DNA of 15,675 nt from JBFEYJ01 sp041546305 (GTDB lineage: Bacteria > Pseudomonadota > Gammaproteobacteria > Thiohalomonadales > Thiohalomonadaceae), in assembly GCA_041546305.1 (NCBI GenBank), contig JBFEWO010000059.1, forward strand, positions 1 to 15,675, in the 5' to 3' direction. Position numbers and translations under genes: made by a program. Below, piece by piece: positions 7,181 to 13,273 of this stretch. Within the stretch, counting starts at the first letter, position 1. Every line of letters starts with the position of its first letter. The notes below the pieces were generated by a model. The model saw only the letters and a program-made list of their open reading frames with translations. It searched no databases and had not been told where the DNA came from.

Positions 7181-7234
7181 CCACTCTTTTCCAATTTTCC
7201 CTTTCCCCTCCTCCTGCGGCAGACAAATTCTCAG

Positions 7235-7271
7235 ATAGAAAATCCCTATCAACTTCTTAGATAGAGTCAAT
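7235..7271 (+). promoter_or_regulatory. OxyR tetrad-type binding site upstream of rubrerythrin
   Basis: ATAG-N7-CTAT-N7-TTAG-N7-CAAT: 14 of 16 specified bases agree with the OxyR motif ATAG-N7-CTAT-N7-ATAG-N7-CTAT, with exact seven-base spacing throughout. It ends about 90 bases before the rubrerythrin start, and an oxyR gene closes the same gene run. OxyR proteins activate from sites just upstream of or overlapping -35. Confidence 0.6.
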
Positions 7272-7300
7272 TTCACTTTATTTCATCCCTGAACTAGGTT
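7272..7300 (+). promoter_or_regulatory. Candidate promoter of the rubrerythrin operon
   Basis: TTCACT (7272-7277, 4/6), a 17-base spacer and TAGGTT (7295-7300, 3/6) directly abut the OxyR-like site. The weak -10 and -35 fit an activator-dependent promoter, but the match alone is poor. Confidence 0.35.
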
Positions 7301-7360
7301 TACTGGAGCATCTCATGATCGCTCTCACCCTCCCCCCATTAACCAACGAGGTGAAAAGCA

Positions 7361-7777
7361 ATGGAACTGAAAGGTAGCAAAACCGAGCAGCATCTCAAGG
7401 ACGCCTTTGCCGGCGAATCCCAGGCAAACCGCCGCTATCTCTACTTTGCGAACAAGGCCGATGTGGAAGGACATCCGGATATTGCCGCCCTGTTCCGCTC
7501 CACCGCCGAGGGCGAAACCGGCCATGCCCATGGTCATCTGGAGTACCTGGAGCAGTGTGGCGATCCGGCCACCGGCATGCCCTTCGGTAGCACCGAGAAC
7601 AATCTCAAGACGGCCGTTGCCGGCGAAACCCACGAATACACCGACATGTACCCCGGCATGGCCAAGGATGCCCGTGACGAAGGCTTTGATGAGATCGCCG
7701 ACTGGTTCGAAACCCTGGCCAAGGCAGAACGCTCTCATGCCAATCGCTACCAGAAAGCCCTGAACGAAATGAGTTGA
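7361..7777 (+). CDS. rbr: Rubrerythrin (diiron domain only, no rubredoxin tail)
   Basis: A 138-residue four-helix di-iron protein that reduces hydrogen peroxide to water in the cytoplasm. Diiron ligands are visible as Glu19 (GESQAN), Glu52-x2-His55, Glu89-x2-Glu92 and Glu123-x2-His126. The usual C-terminal rubredoxin domain (two C-x2-C) is absent; the protein ends shortly after the last helix, so electrons must come from a separate partner. The only Cys is Cys66. The start at 7361 has AGGTG upstream. It is first in a run with a two-cluster Fe-S protein and DUF3501; that association recurs in bacteria from my knowledge of such clusters. The OxyR-like site upstream suggests peroxide induction. 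The adjacent Fe-S protein is a plausible but unproven electron donor. Confidence 0.9.
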   Translation: MELKGSKTEQHLKDAFAGESQANRRYLYFANKADVEGHPDIAALFRSTAEGETGHAHGHLEYLEQCGDPATGMPFGSTENNLKTAVAGETHEYTDMYPGMAKDARDEGFDEIADWFETLAKAERSHANRYQKALNEMS

Positions 7778-7794
7778 GGTCAAGTCTCCAAGAG

Positions 7795-7816
7795 GGACGC
7801 CCCGCCAAGGGCGTCC
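7795..7816 (+). other. Hairpin between rubrerythrin and the Fe-S protein gene
   Basis: GGACGCCC (7795-7802) pairs perfectly with GGGCGTCC (7809-7816), loop of six. No T-run follows. It may attenuate or stabilise, giving more rubrerythrin than downstream products, which is common where the first gene encodes the abundant protein. Confidence 0.5.
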
Positions 7817-7859
7817 ACTTGCCCTACAGCGAAGACATTCGAAGCAACGAGAACTTAGC

Positions 7860-9191
7860 ATGGCGATACGCGAAGGCAGTCTTGAGGCCCCGACCCGGCA
7901 TTCGCTGGATTGGAAAAACCCCGATTTCTATGACGAGGCTTCGCTATTCAAGGAGCTTGAGCGGGTATTCGACCTCTGTCATAGCTGCCGCCGCTGTGTC
8001 AGCCTGTGCCACTCCTTCCCCACCCTCTTCGACCTGGTGGACGAGTCCGACACCATGGAAGTGGATGGTGTGAACAAGGGTGACTACTGGAAGGTGGTAG
8101 ACCACTGCTACCTGTGCGATCTCTGCTTCATGACCAAATGCCCCTACACTCCCCCTCACTCGTGGAACATCGACTTTCCCCACCTGATGCTCAGGGCCAA
8201 GGCCGTGAAATTCCACCAGGGCGAAATCAAACTTCGCGACAAAATTCTTACCAGCACTGACACCGTCGGCAAGCTGGCCGGCATCCCGGTGGTTGCCGGC
8301 ATCGTCAACACCGCCAACCGGGCCCGACCGACACGCAAACTGCTCGAAGCGGTGCTCGGTGTCCATGTCGATGCGCGTATTCCCGAATACCACTCCTACC
8401 CCCTGCGCAAACGCCTGGGGCATAAGCTCGGCACGAAGGCGGTGGGCGAGCCGGCCGGTTCGACCACTGGCAAAGTTGCCCTGTTCGCCACCTGCTACGG
8501 CAATCGCAACGAGCCGCTCACCGGGGAGGATCTGGTGGCCGTGTTCGAGCACAACGGAATCCCGGTCACGTTGGCCGAAAAGGAGCAGTGTTGCGGCATG
8601 CCCAAGCTCGAACTCGGTAACCTGGAGGCGGTGGCCCTCGCCAAGGAGGCCAATATTCCGGTTCTGGCCAAATTGGTGGACGAAGGCTGGGACATTGTCG
8701 CCCCGGTGCCCTCCTGTGCCCTGATGTTCAAACAGGAGTTGCCGCTCATGTTTCCCGACGATGCCGACGTGCAAAAGGTTGCCCATGCGATCCACGACCC
8801 GTTCGAGTACCTGATGCTTCGTCACAAGGAGGGCAAACTCAACATCGACTTCAAGCAGCCGCTGGGCAAGGTGGCCTATCACGCCGCCTGCCACCAGCGG
8901 GTGCAAAACATCGGTCGCAAGACACTTGAGCTGCTGAGCCTGATCCCCGACACCGAGGTGCAAATTATCGAGCGCTGTTCCGGACATGACGGCACCTACG
9001 CGGTGAAAAAAGAGTTTTATGAGGGAGCGATGAAGATTGTCCGCCCGGTGGTTAATCAGGTGAAAAAATTCGAGGCGGATCATTACGGCAGCGACTGCCC
9101 CATGGCCGGCCACCATATCGAACACGGCATGGCCGACGGCAGTCGCACCGAGCATCCCATCAGCCTGCTACGCAAAGCCTACGGGATTTAA
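7860..9191 (+). CDS. GlpC/HdrD-like Fe-S oxidoreductase subunit (two [4Fe-4S], two CCG-type domains)
   Basis: A 443-residue protein with two ferredoxin-type [4Fe-4S] motifs: C40-x2-C43-x2-C46-x3-C50-H and C83-x2-C86-x2-C89-x4-C94-P. It then has two cysteine-rich (CCG) domains like those of GlpC, GlcF and HdrD/HdrB. The first has TCYG at Cys212, CCG at 244-246 and Cys286. The second has Cys344 (AACH), then Cys373-Ser-Gly instead of Cys-Cys-Gly, and Cys413. There is no membrane segment, so it is probably cytosolic or peripheral. The family passes electrons between quinone, flavoprotein or thiol partners; here the neighbours suggest supplying rubrerythrin, which lacks its own rubredoxin domain. 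The start at 7860 has only a weak ribosome site. It is not glpC itself: no glpA or glpB is nearby. Confidence 0.88.
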   Translation: MAIREGSLEAPTRHSLDWKNPDFYDEASLFKELERVFDLCHSCRRCVSLCHSFPTLFDLVDESDTMEVDGVNKGDYWKVVDHCYLCDLCFMTKCPYTPPHSWNIDFPHLMLRAKAVKFHQGEIKLRDKILTSTDTVGKLAGIPVVAGIVNTANRARPTRKLLEAVLGVHVDARIPEYHSYPLRKRLGHKLGTKAVGEPAGSTTGKVALFATCYGNRNEPLTGEDLVAVFEHNGIPVTLAEKEQCCGMPKLELGNLEAVALAKEANIPVLAKLVDEGWDIVAPVPSCALMFKQELPLMFPDDADVQKVAHAIHDPFEYLMLRHKEGKLNIDFKQPLGKVAYHAACHQRVQNIGRKTLELLSLIPDTEVQIIERCSGHDGTYAVKKEFYEGAMKIVRPVVNQVKKFEADHYGSDCPMAGHHIEHGMADGSRTEHPISLLRKAYGI

Positions 9192-9198
9192 ACGACAG

Positions 9199-9230
9199 GT
9201 CGCTCGGGTAAGGCGAAGCTGTAACGCGAC
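9199..9230. repeat. Degenerate palindromic repeat copy
   Basis: GTCGC...GGGTAAGGCGAAGC...GTAACGCGAC resembles the form GTCGGGTTAGGCGAAGCGTAACCCGAC with small insertions. The outer arms GTCGC and GCGAC still pair. It lies just after the Fe-S protein stop. Confidence 0.5.
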
Positions 9231-9251
9231 GTTTTCGGTAAATCAGCAGGA

Positions 9252-9284
9252 TCGATTGGATTTCGCTTCGCTTATCCAACCGAC
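9252..9284. repeat. Palindromic repeat copy upstream of the DUF3501 gene
   Basis: TCGATTGGAT (9252-9261) pairs with ATCCAACCGA (9274-9283) with one mismatch, around a loop containing TTCGCTTCGC. It is the same style of element as 5956-5986. It lies about 20 bases before the DUF3501 start, and an in-frame TTG falls inside it, which argues against the longer start. Confidence 0.6.
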
Positions 9285-9303
9285 AACTAACGATGGAGAA
9301 GTG

Positions 9304-9891
9304 ATGGAAATGAGCAAACTGACCCATTCCGATCTCTACAGCCTGGAAGAGTATGCACACATTCGTCCGGAATTTCGCGCCAAGGTGATCGAACACAAGA
9401 AACACCGCCGCGTCGCTATCGGTGAGCACGCCGCACTCTATTTCGAGGATGCTCTGACCATGCAGTACCAGATCCAGGAGATGCTGCGCATCGAGCGCAT
9501 TTTCGAGGCCGACGGCATTCAGGAGGAACTGGACGTCTACAACCCACTGATCCCCGACGGCAGCAACTGGAAAGCCACCTTCATGTTGGAATTCCCCGAC
9601 GAGGAAGAACGCAAGGCTGAGTTGGCACGGCTCCATGGCATTGAAAAGGCGCTCTACATCCAGGTCAACGGCTTCGACAGCGTCTACCCCATCGCCAATG
9701 AGGATCTCGAACGCGAGACCGAAGAAAAAACCGCTTCCGTTCATTTTGTCCGTTTCGAACTGAGTCCGGAAATGATCGCTGCCGTCAAACAGGGCGCCAC
9801 CATTCGTGCAGGTATTGACCATCCGGCCTACAGTGAAGAAGTGGATGTACCGGATGAGGTGCGAGCCTCTTTGGCCGGCGATCTGCACTAG
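9304..9891 (+). CDS. DUF3501 family protein
   Basis: A 195-residue soluble protein beginning MEMSKLTHSDLYSLEEYA. Strongly conserved family stretches are visible: IRPEFRAKVIEHKKHRR (about 19-36), ALYFEDALTMQYQIQEMLRI (about 46-65), YNPLIPDGSNWKATFMLEFP (about 80-100), and EEKTASVHFVRFELSPEM (about 140-158). It contains no Cys. There are many Glu and His residues, but no metal motif I can defend. DUF3501 genes commonly lie next to rubrerythrin and a GlpC-like Fe-S protein, as here, so a role in peroxide or iron stress is inferred; the biochemical function is unknown. The start at 9304 has GGAG five bases upstream; a second ATG two codons on (9310) is possible. A 112-base gap with two palindromic repeats separates it from the Fe-S gene. 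Confidence 0.88.
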   Translation: MEMSKLTHSDLYSLEEYAHIRPEFRAKVIEHKKHRRVAIGEHAALYFEDALTMQYQIQEMLRIERIFEADGIQEELDVYNPLIPDGSNWKATFMLEFPDEEERKAELARLHGIEKALYIQVNGFDSVYPIANEDLERETEEKTASVHFVRFELSPEMIAAVKQGATIRAGIDHPAYSEEVDVPDEVRASLAGDLH

Positions 9892-9946
9892 CCGGGGAGA
9901 ATTTCAGATCACATTTGGCCCTGCCAATGCATATGTGGAGAAAACC

Positions 9947-10240
9947 ATGGCAAACGAAGGCTATCACGAACCGCTTGAGCAACTCAGTGAAGATACCCGC
10001 GACATGCACCGCGCCATCATATCGTTGATGGAGGAGCTCGAGGCGGTGGACTGGTACAACCAGCGCATCGACGCCAGCCAGGATGAAGAACTACGCGCCA
10101 TCCTCGCCCACAATCGCGATGAGGAAAAGGAACATGCCGCGATGCTGCTCGAGTGGATCCGTCGCCGCGATAGCAAATTCGATCATGAGCTCAAGGATTA
10201 TCTGTTTACGGATAAGCCGATCGCTCACCATCCCGACTGA
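9947..10240 (+). CDS. Encapsulated-ferritin-like (EncFtn) protein, no visible encapsulin-targeting tail
   Basis: A 97-residue two-helix protein with the EncFtn core: R-D-M-HRAIISLMEELEAVDWYNQR (about 18-40), HNRDEEKEHAAMLLEWIRRR (55-74) and the KDYLFTDKPI end. Compared with the Rhodospirillum rubrum protein, ferroxidase residues correspond to Glu30, Tyr37, Glu60 and His63, all present. Such proteins form ring-like decamers that oxidise Fe(II). The family normally carries a C-terminal peptide (LTVGSL-like) that docks it inside an encapsulin shell. Here the protein stops a few residues after the second helix (AHHPD) with no such motif, and no encapsulin gene is in the window. The ATG at 9947 has GGAG upstream; a longer in-frame start at 9806 overlaps DUF3501 and is unlikely. 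It lies 55 bases after DUF3501 and 20 before oxyR. Confidence 0.82.
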   Translation: MANEGYHEPLEQLSEDTRDMHRAIISLMEELEAVDWYNQRIDASQDEELRAILAHNRDEEKEHAAMLLEWIRRRDSKFDHELKDYLFTDKPIAHHPD

Positions 10241-10260
10241 AGATAATCCGAGTCAGCCGC

Positions 10261-11211
10261 ATGACGCTCACCGAGCTGCGCTACATTGTCGCCGTTGCCG
10301 ATAACCGGCATTTCGGACATGCCGCCGCAGCCTGTTATGTCAGCCAGCCTACCCTTAGTGTTGCCATCAAACGGCTGGAAGAGGAACTGGGCGTGACGCT
10401 GTTCGAGCGCTCACGAGGTGGCATCACCCTCACCCCCACCGGTGAACGTATTGTCGAACAGGCCAGATACACCCTGGCGCAGGCTGCAGCGGTAAAGGAC
10501 ATTGCCCTGGCCAGCAAGGATGAGTTGGCCGGTCCGCTTCGCCTCGGCGCCATCTACACCGTCGGCCCATACCTGCTGCCTCAACTCATCCCGCAGATCA
10601 CCGAGCTGGCGCCGCGCATGCCTCTCCTGGTGGAGGAAAACTACACCGCGGTCCTCTGTGAGAAACTCAAGCGCGGGGAACTGGACGTCATTATTATCAC
10701 GCTTCCTTTCAACGAACCTGGCGTACAAACCCATCCGCTCTACCAAGAACCCTTTGTCGTACTACTCCCCGCCAGCCATCCATTGACCTTGAAAGACGCC
10801 ATTAGCAGTGATGAACTTGGCGGCGAAACCGTGTTGCTGCTCGGCAAAGGACACTGTTTTCGCGAACAGGTCATCGAGTTCTGCCCCAAATGCGCGCCAG
10901 ACAGCGATGAAAAACCCTGCACCCAAAAAAGCCTGGAAGGCACCTCTCTGGAAACCATCCGAATGATGGTCACCAGCGGCGTTGGCGTGACAGTACTTCC
11001 CTGTACTGCAGCCGGTGCCGATCACTACGCCGAGCGACTGCTCACCATCCGCCGTTTCGAGGGAACGCCTCCCGGCAGAACTGTCGCCCTGGCCTGGCGC
11101 AACAGCTTTCCTCGGCCGCGAGCCGTCGAGGTGATTCGTCAGGTGGTTGCCGAGACCACACTCAGCTGTGTCCAGATGACAGCGCCTTCGCCAGCTCGCT
11201 TCGAAACATAA
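10261..11211 (+). CDS. oxyR: Hydrogen-peroxide-sensing LysR-type regulator OxyR
   Basis: A 316-residue LysR-type regulator. Residues 1-60 form the winged helix-turn-helix (TLTELRYIVAV ... CYVSQPTLSVAIKRLEEELG). The effector domain carries the OxyR peroxide switch: GHC at 197-199 and FCP with Cys208, at the same numbers as E. coli C199 and C208; peroxide converts these to a disulfide. Two further Cys (211, 220) follow closely, and Cys133 and Cys248 are also present. Length and domain order are normal. The ATG at 10261 is 20 bases after the EncFtn stop, with no strong ribosome site, consistent with cotranscription. It probably controls the upstream rubrerythrin run through the site at 7235-7271. 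No katG or ahpC is visible here. Confidence 0.93.
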   Translation: MTLTELRYIVAVADNRHFGHAAAACYVSQPTLSVAIKRLEEELGVTLFERSRGGITLTPTGERIVEQARYTLAQAAAVKDIALASKDELAGPLRLGAIYTVGPYLLPQLIPQITELAPRMPLLVEENYTAVLCEKLKRGELDVIIITLPFNEPGVQTHPLYQEPFVVLLPASHPLTLKDAISSDELGGETVLLLGKGHCFREQVIEFCPKCAPDSDEKPCTQKSLEGTSLETIRMMVTSGVGVTVLPCTAAGADHYAERLLTIRRFEGTPPGRTVALAWRNSFPRPRAVEVIRQVVAETTLSCVQMTAPSPARFET

Positions 11212-11319
11212 AATAGACCGCCCCGACAAAGCAACGTCCCGGCTTAGACGCGCAGACGGCCCACCTTGCCTGAACCATCACGACCACATGCTATTTGCCT
11301 TCACTGCCACTGGCCGTGT

Positions 11320-11676
11320 TCAGGATTTCCCATAGGCCCGCTCAACCCGGGCAATTCGAATCTCGTAATTTTCATACCACCGGCTTATGCCCAGCTCCTG
11401 GGCTGCCACATGTTCAGCATTCGCTTTCCAGTGCGTAATCGCCTCCACTGAATCCCAGTACGAAACAGTGATCCCGAAACCATTCTGGCCTCGCGCCGAT
11501 TCCGCACCTAGGTATCCCGGTTGCTCCGCCGCCAGAATCGACATCCTTTCTGCCATCTGGCCATACCCGTCAGTCGTCGCGGAATGGCGCGAGGAAAATA
11601 TCACGGCAAAGTACGGCGGCTCCGGGGTATTTGCAAATGGTGATGAGCTACGTTTTTCTTCTGTCATTTGCTTCAC
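11320..11676 (-). CDS. Antibiotic biosynthesis monooxygenase (ABM) fold protein
   Basis: A 118-residue small alpha/beta protein. Characteristic stretches are PEPPYFAVIFSSR (strand 1), AERMSILAAEQPGYLGAESAR (helix plus strand 2), GFGITVSYWDSVEAITHWKANAEH (strand then helix), and the ARVERAYG end. This matches the dimeric ferredoxin-like ABM family, which includes heme-degrading and quinone monooxygenases and many proteins of unknown function. No substrate can be assigned. The start is GTG at 11676 with AGGAG six bases upstream; the next in-frame ATG is three codons later. The preceding membrane-protein gene ends one base before this GTG, so the two are almost certainly cotranscribed and translationally coupled. 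Confidence 0.82.
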   Translation of the reverse strand: MKQMTEEKRSSSPFANTPEPPYFAVIFSSRHSATTDGYGQMAERMSILAAEQPGYLGAESARGQNGFGITVSYWDSVEAITHWKANAEHVAAQELGISRWYENYEIRIARVERAYGKS

Positions 11677-11677
11677 A

Positions 11678-12268
11678 CTACACTCCTCTTAGTGTCGATA
11701 AAACCTGCCTGCGGTATCCGATCACCCCGATCAGGCACAAACAGGCTGCCCCGGTTGCCGCAGGAAAAAGTACCGTGGTTGCGGAATACTGTTCGAGCGC
11801 CAGAAGCGCAAGGCCATTGCGCAGCGCGAACAGCAAATAGAACACCCACTGCTCATCAAACGGGAAGGAATAAGCTTTCCTGATCGTGGGGCCAAAACCG
11901 AGAAGGTCGACACCGGTGAGAATCAATACCGCCCACCAGGGATCATTCGTCAGGTACCACAGCGGCAGCGAGAACATGGCCAGCACGAGAAACAACCAGT
12001 CCCCTGGGGTAATGGAAATGTCTCCCCTCTTGCTGTAAGCCAGCATAGCCACATACATCGTCACCACACCGGATACGCCTATGGGCCAGGCACCCAGGCC
12101 CCCCTTGCCCTGGAGTTGGGCCAGGAACACAACAAAAGTGGTGGAGCCCCAAATGATCCAGGAAAAGACATGGGGCTTTGTCTCCCCCCGATGAATCGAG
12201 AGGATATACGGCATGAAGGCGATAAAGGTCAGAAATATGGCGATCGCGCTGAGTGCTTCCTTAACCAT
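11678..12268 (-). CDS. PQ-loop/SemiSWEET-like inner-membrane protein
   Basis: A 196-residue protein with about seven hydrophobic segments. It has two PQ-loop-like repeats: about 16-40 (FMPYILSIHRGETKPHVFSW) and about 115-145 (TGVDLLGFGPTIRKAYSFPF). Each has a Pro in a helix followed by a basic, polar loop, as in SWEET/SemiSWEET and PQ-loop proteins, although the canonical Pro-Gln pair is replaced by Pro-Tyr and Pro-Thr. The substrate is unknown. The ATG at 12268 has GGAAG upstream. Its TAG stop (11678-11680) is one base from the start of the ABM-fold gene. The assignment to the PQ-loop superfamily is by eye and moderate; a generic uncharacterised membrane protein is the fallback. Confidence 0.7.
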   Translation of the reverse strand: MVKEALSAIAIFLTFIAFMPYILSIHRGETKPHVFSWIIWGSTTFVVFLAQLQGKGGLGAWPIGVSGVVTMYVAMLAYSKRGDISITPGDWLFLVLAMFSLPLWYLTNDPWWAVLILTGVDLLGFGPTIRKAYSFPFDEQWVFYLLFALRNGLALLALEQYSATTVLFPAATGAACLCLIGVIGYRRQVLSTLRGV

Positions 12269-12334
12269 TGCAGACTTCCGTGCTCACTGATTCCCCTGTA
12301 TCCGCTCCCTGGTATATGACTTAGGGAACACCCA

Positions 12335-12622
12335 TTACATCAGGTATTTCCCGGCACAGGCATTTCGTATCTCCATCACTGCCTGGAAGCTCTCTACACC
12401 GACAAGGTGATCAAGCAGACAGGCATTATATTTTCTCACCTTCTCGTTTGGATAGAAGGGGCCATAATAATTTTCATAACACGCCATGCGAATCAGCGCC
12501 GTAGCGGCATCGAGCTTCGCCCCCATGAGGTGCTCAAGCAGGCAGTCATTGTATTCATTCTGCCCCGCAAGCGCGCCGGTACCGCTCAGGCAGAGGATCA
12601 AAACGGCCAACCCCTTTCTCAT
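12335..12622 (-). CDS. Exported four-cysteine protein with a duplicated motif (VF_A0006-like)
   Basis: A 95-residue protein with a signal peptide (MRKGLAVLILCLSGTGALA, cleavage after residue 19), hence periplasmic or secreted. The mature part is an internal duplication: C27-LLEHLMGAKLDAATALIRMA-C48 and C68-LLDHLVGVESFQAVMEIRNA-C89. Both cysteine pairs are separated by exactly 20 residues, with matching CLL-x-HL-x-G-x(8-9)-I-R-x-AC patterns. This resembles the small VF_A0006-type four-cysteine family. Two helical hairpins each closed by a disulfide are likely. The start at 12622 is chosen because AGGAGG lies six bases upstream; an upstream in-frame ATG at 12658 would spoil the signal peptide. 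It precedes the PQ-loop-like gene by 66 bases. Function unknown. Confidence 0.75.
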   Translation of the reverse strand: MRKGLAVLILCLSGTGALAGQNEYNDCLLEHLMGAKLDAATALIRMACYENYYGPFYPNEKVRKYNACLLDHLVGVESFQAVMEIRNACAGKYLM

Positions 12623-12697
12623 TACCCACCTCCTGTCCAGTCTGATGCCATAATTCATGGAGGATCCACTAGTGTAGCCAACAGCAGAGGATAGGAC

Positions 12698-12709
12698 GGC
12701 GGGCCCGCC
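12698..12709. repeat. 12-base perfect palindrome GGCGGGCCCGCC between divergent genes
   Basis: It lies between the four-cysteine gene (minus) and the NUDIX gene (plus). It is perfectly self-complementary, so it could be an operator or chance GC-rich sequence; no regulator is assigned. Confidence 0.35.
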
Positions 12710-12799
12710 TAATAACGGCGATCCCGTGCCGAAGTCTTGCCCCTCAGCAAGAGGTCCGTACCCGTATCAATCTTAGCCACAGCGTGTACAAGAACCGAC

Positions 12800-13228
12800 T
12801 TGAAACAGAAAACCCTCTCTGCCGGTGTTGTCATTGTTCATCGAAGCCGTACGGATCCGCGACTGCTGTTGCTGCGCGCCTATCACTACTGGGATTTCCC
12901 CAAGGGTGAAGTAGAAGCCGGTGAAACGCCCCTGGCAGCAACCCGCAGGGAGGTGAAGGAGGAGACGGGGATCGAACAACTCGACTTTTGCTGGGGCGAG
13001 GAGTACCAGGAGACTGTGCCATACGGCCGTGGCAAAGTGGCGCGTTATTACCTTGCATCGACTGCGCAAGCGGCCGTGACCCTGCCAGTTAATCCGGAAC
13101 TGGGGCATCCCGAACATCATGAATTTCGCTGGGTGACGCCGGTGGAGGCGCGGCAGTTACTCTCTGAAAGACTGCAGCCGATCCTGGCGTGGGCACTGCA
13201 GCACCTGCGTGAGGCAAGCAGGCATTGA
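12800..13228 (+). CDS. NUDIX hydrolase (dinucleoside polyphosphate / NTP type)
   Basis: A 142-residue pyrophosphohydrolase. The full NUDIX box G-x5-E-x7-R-E-V-x-E-E-x-G-I spans residues 36-58, with the metal-binding R50-E51 and E54-E55 present. Preceding residues YWDFPKGEVEAGE (30-42) and the later EFRWVTPVEA region resemble diadenosine tetraphosphate hydrolase-type NUDIX proteins, but substrate cannot be fixed from sequence. The start is uncertain: I use TTG at 12800, just before the first conserved strand (SAGVVIVH). A TTG at 12737 in the same frame would add 21 unconserved residues; neither has a strong ribosome site. It stands alone, divergent from the four-cysteine gene and convergent with DUF2164. 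Confidence 0.87.
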   Translation: MKQKTLSAGVVIVHRSRTDPRLLLLRAYHYWDFPKGEVEAGETPLAATRREVKEETGIEQLDFCWGEEYQETVPYGRGKVARYYLASTAQAAVTLPVNPELGHPEHHEFRWVTPVEARQLLSERLQPILAWALQHLREASRH

Positions 13229-13273
13229 TCGATTCCTCGAAGGGCAAAACGGGCTGAATTTCAGGCGGCCGGG

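Noticed and set aside
7944..9155. 403-codon open frame antisense to the Fe-S protein gene
   Set aside because: The plus-strand protein has complete Fe-S and CCG motifs; the antisense frame is low-complexity in family terms, has no recognisable domain and is a typical GC-driven shadow.
9806..9946. Longer N-terminus for the EncFtn-like protein
   Set aside because: It would overlap the end of DUF3501 in another frame, has shadow-like composition, and the ATG at 9947 has its own GGAG ribosome site and matches family length.
11269..11324. Inverted repeat CCTGAAC/GTTCAGG between oxyR and the ABM-fold gene as a terminator
   Set aside because: The arms are only seven bases and separated by more than 40 bases with no T-run, so a functional hairpin is unlikely.
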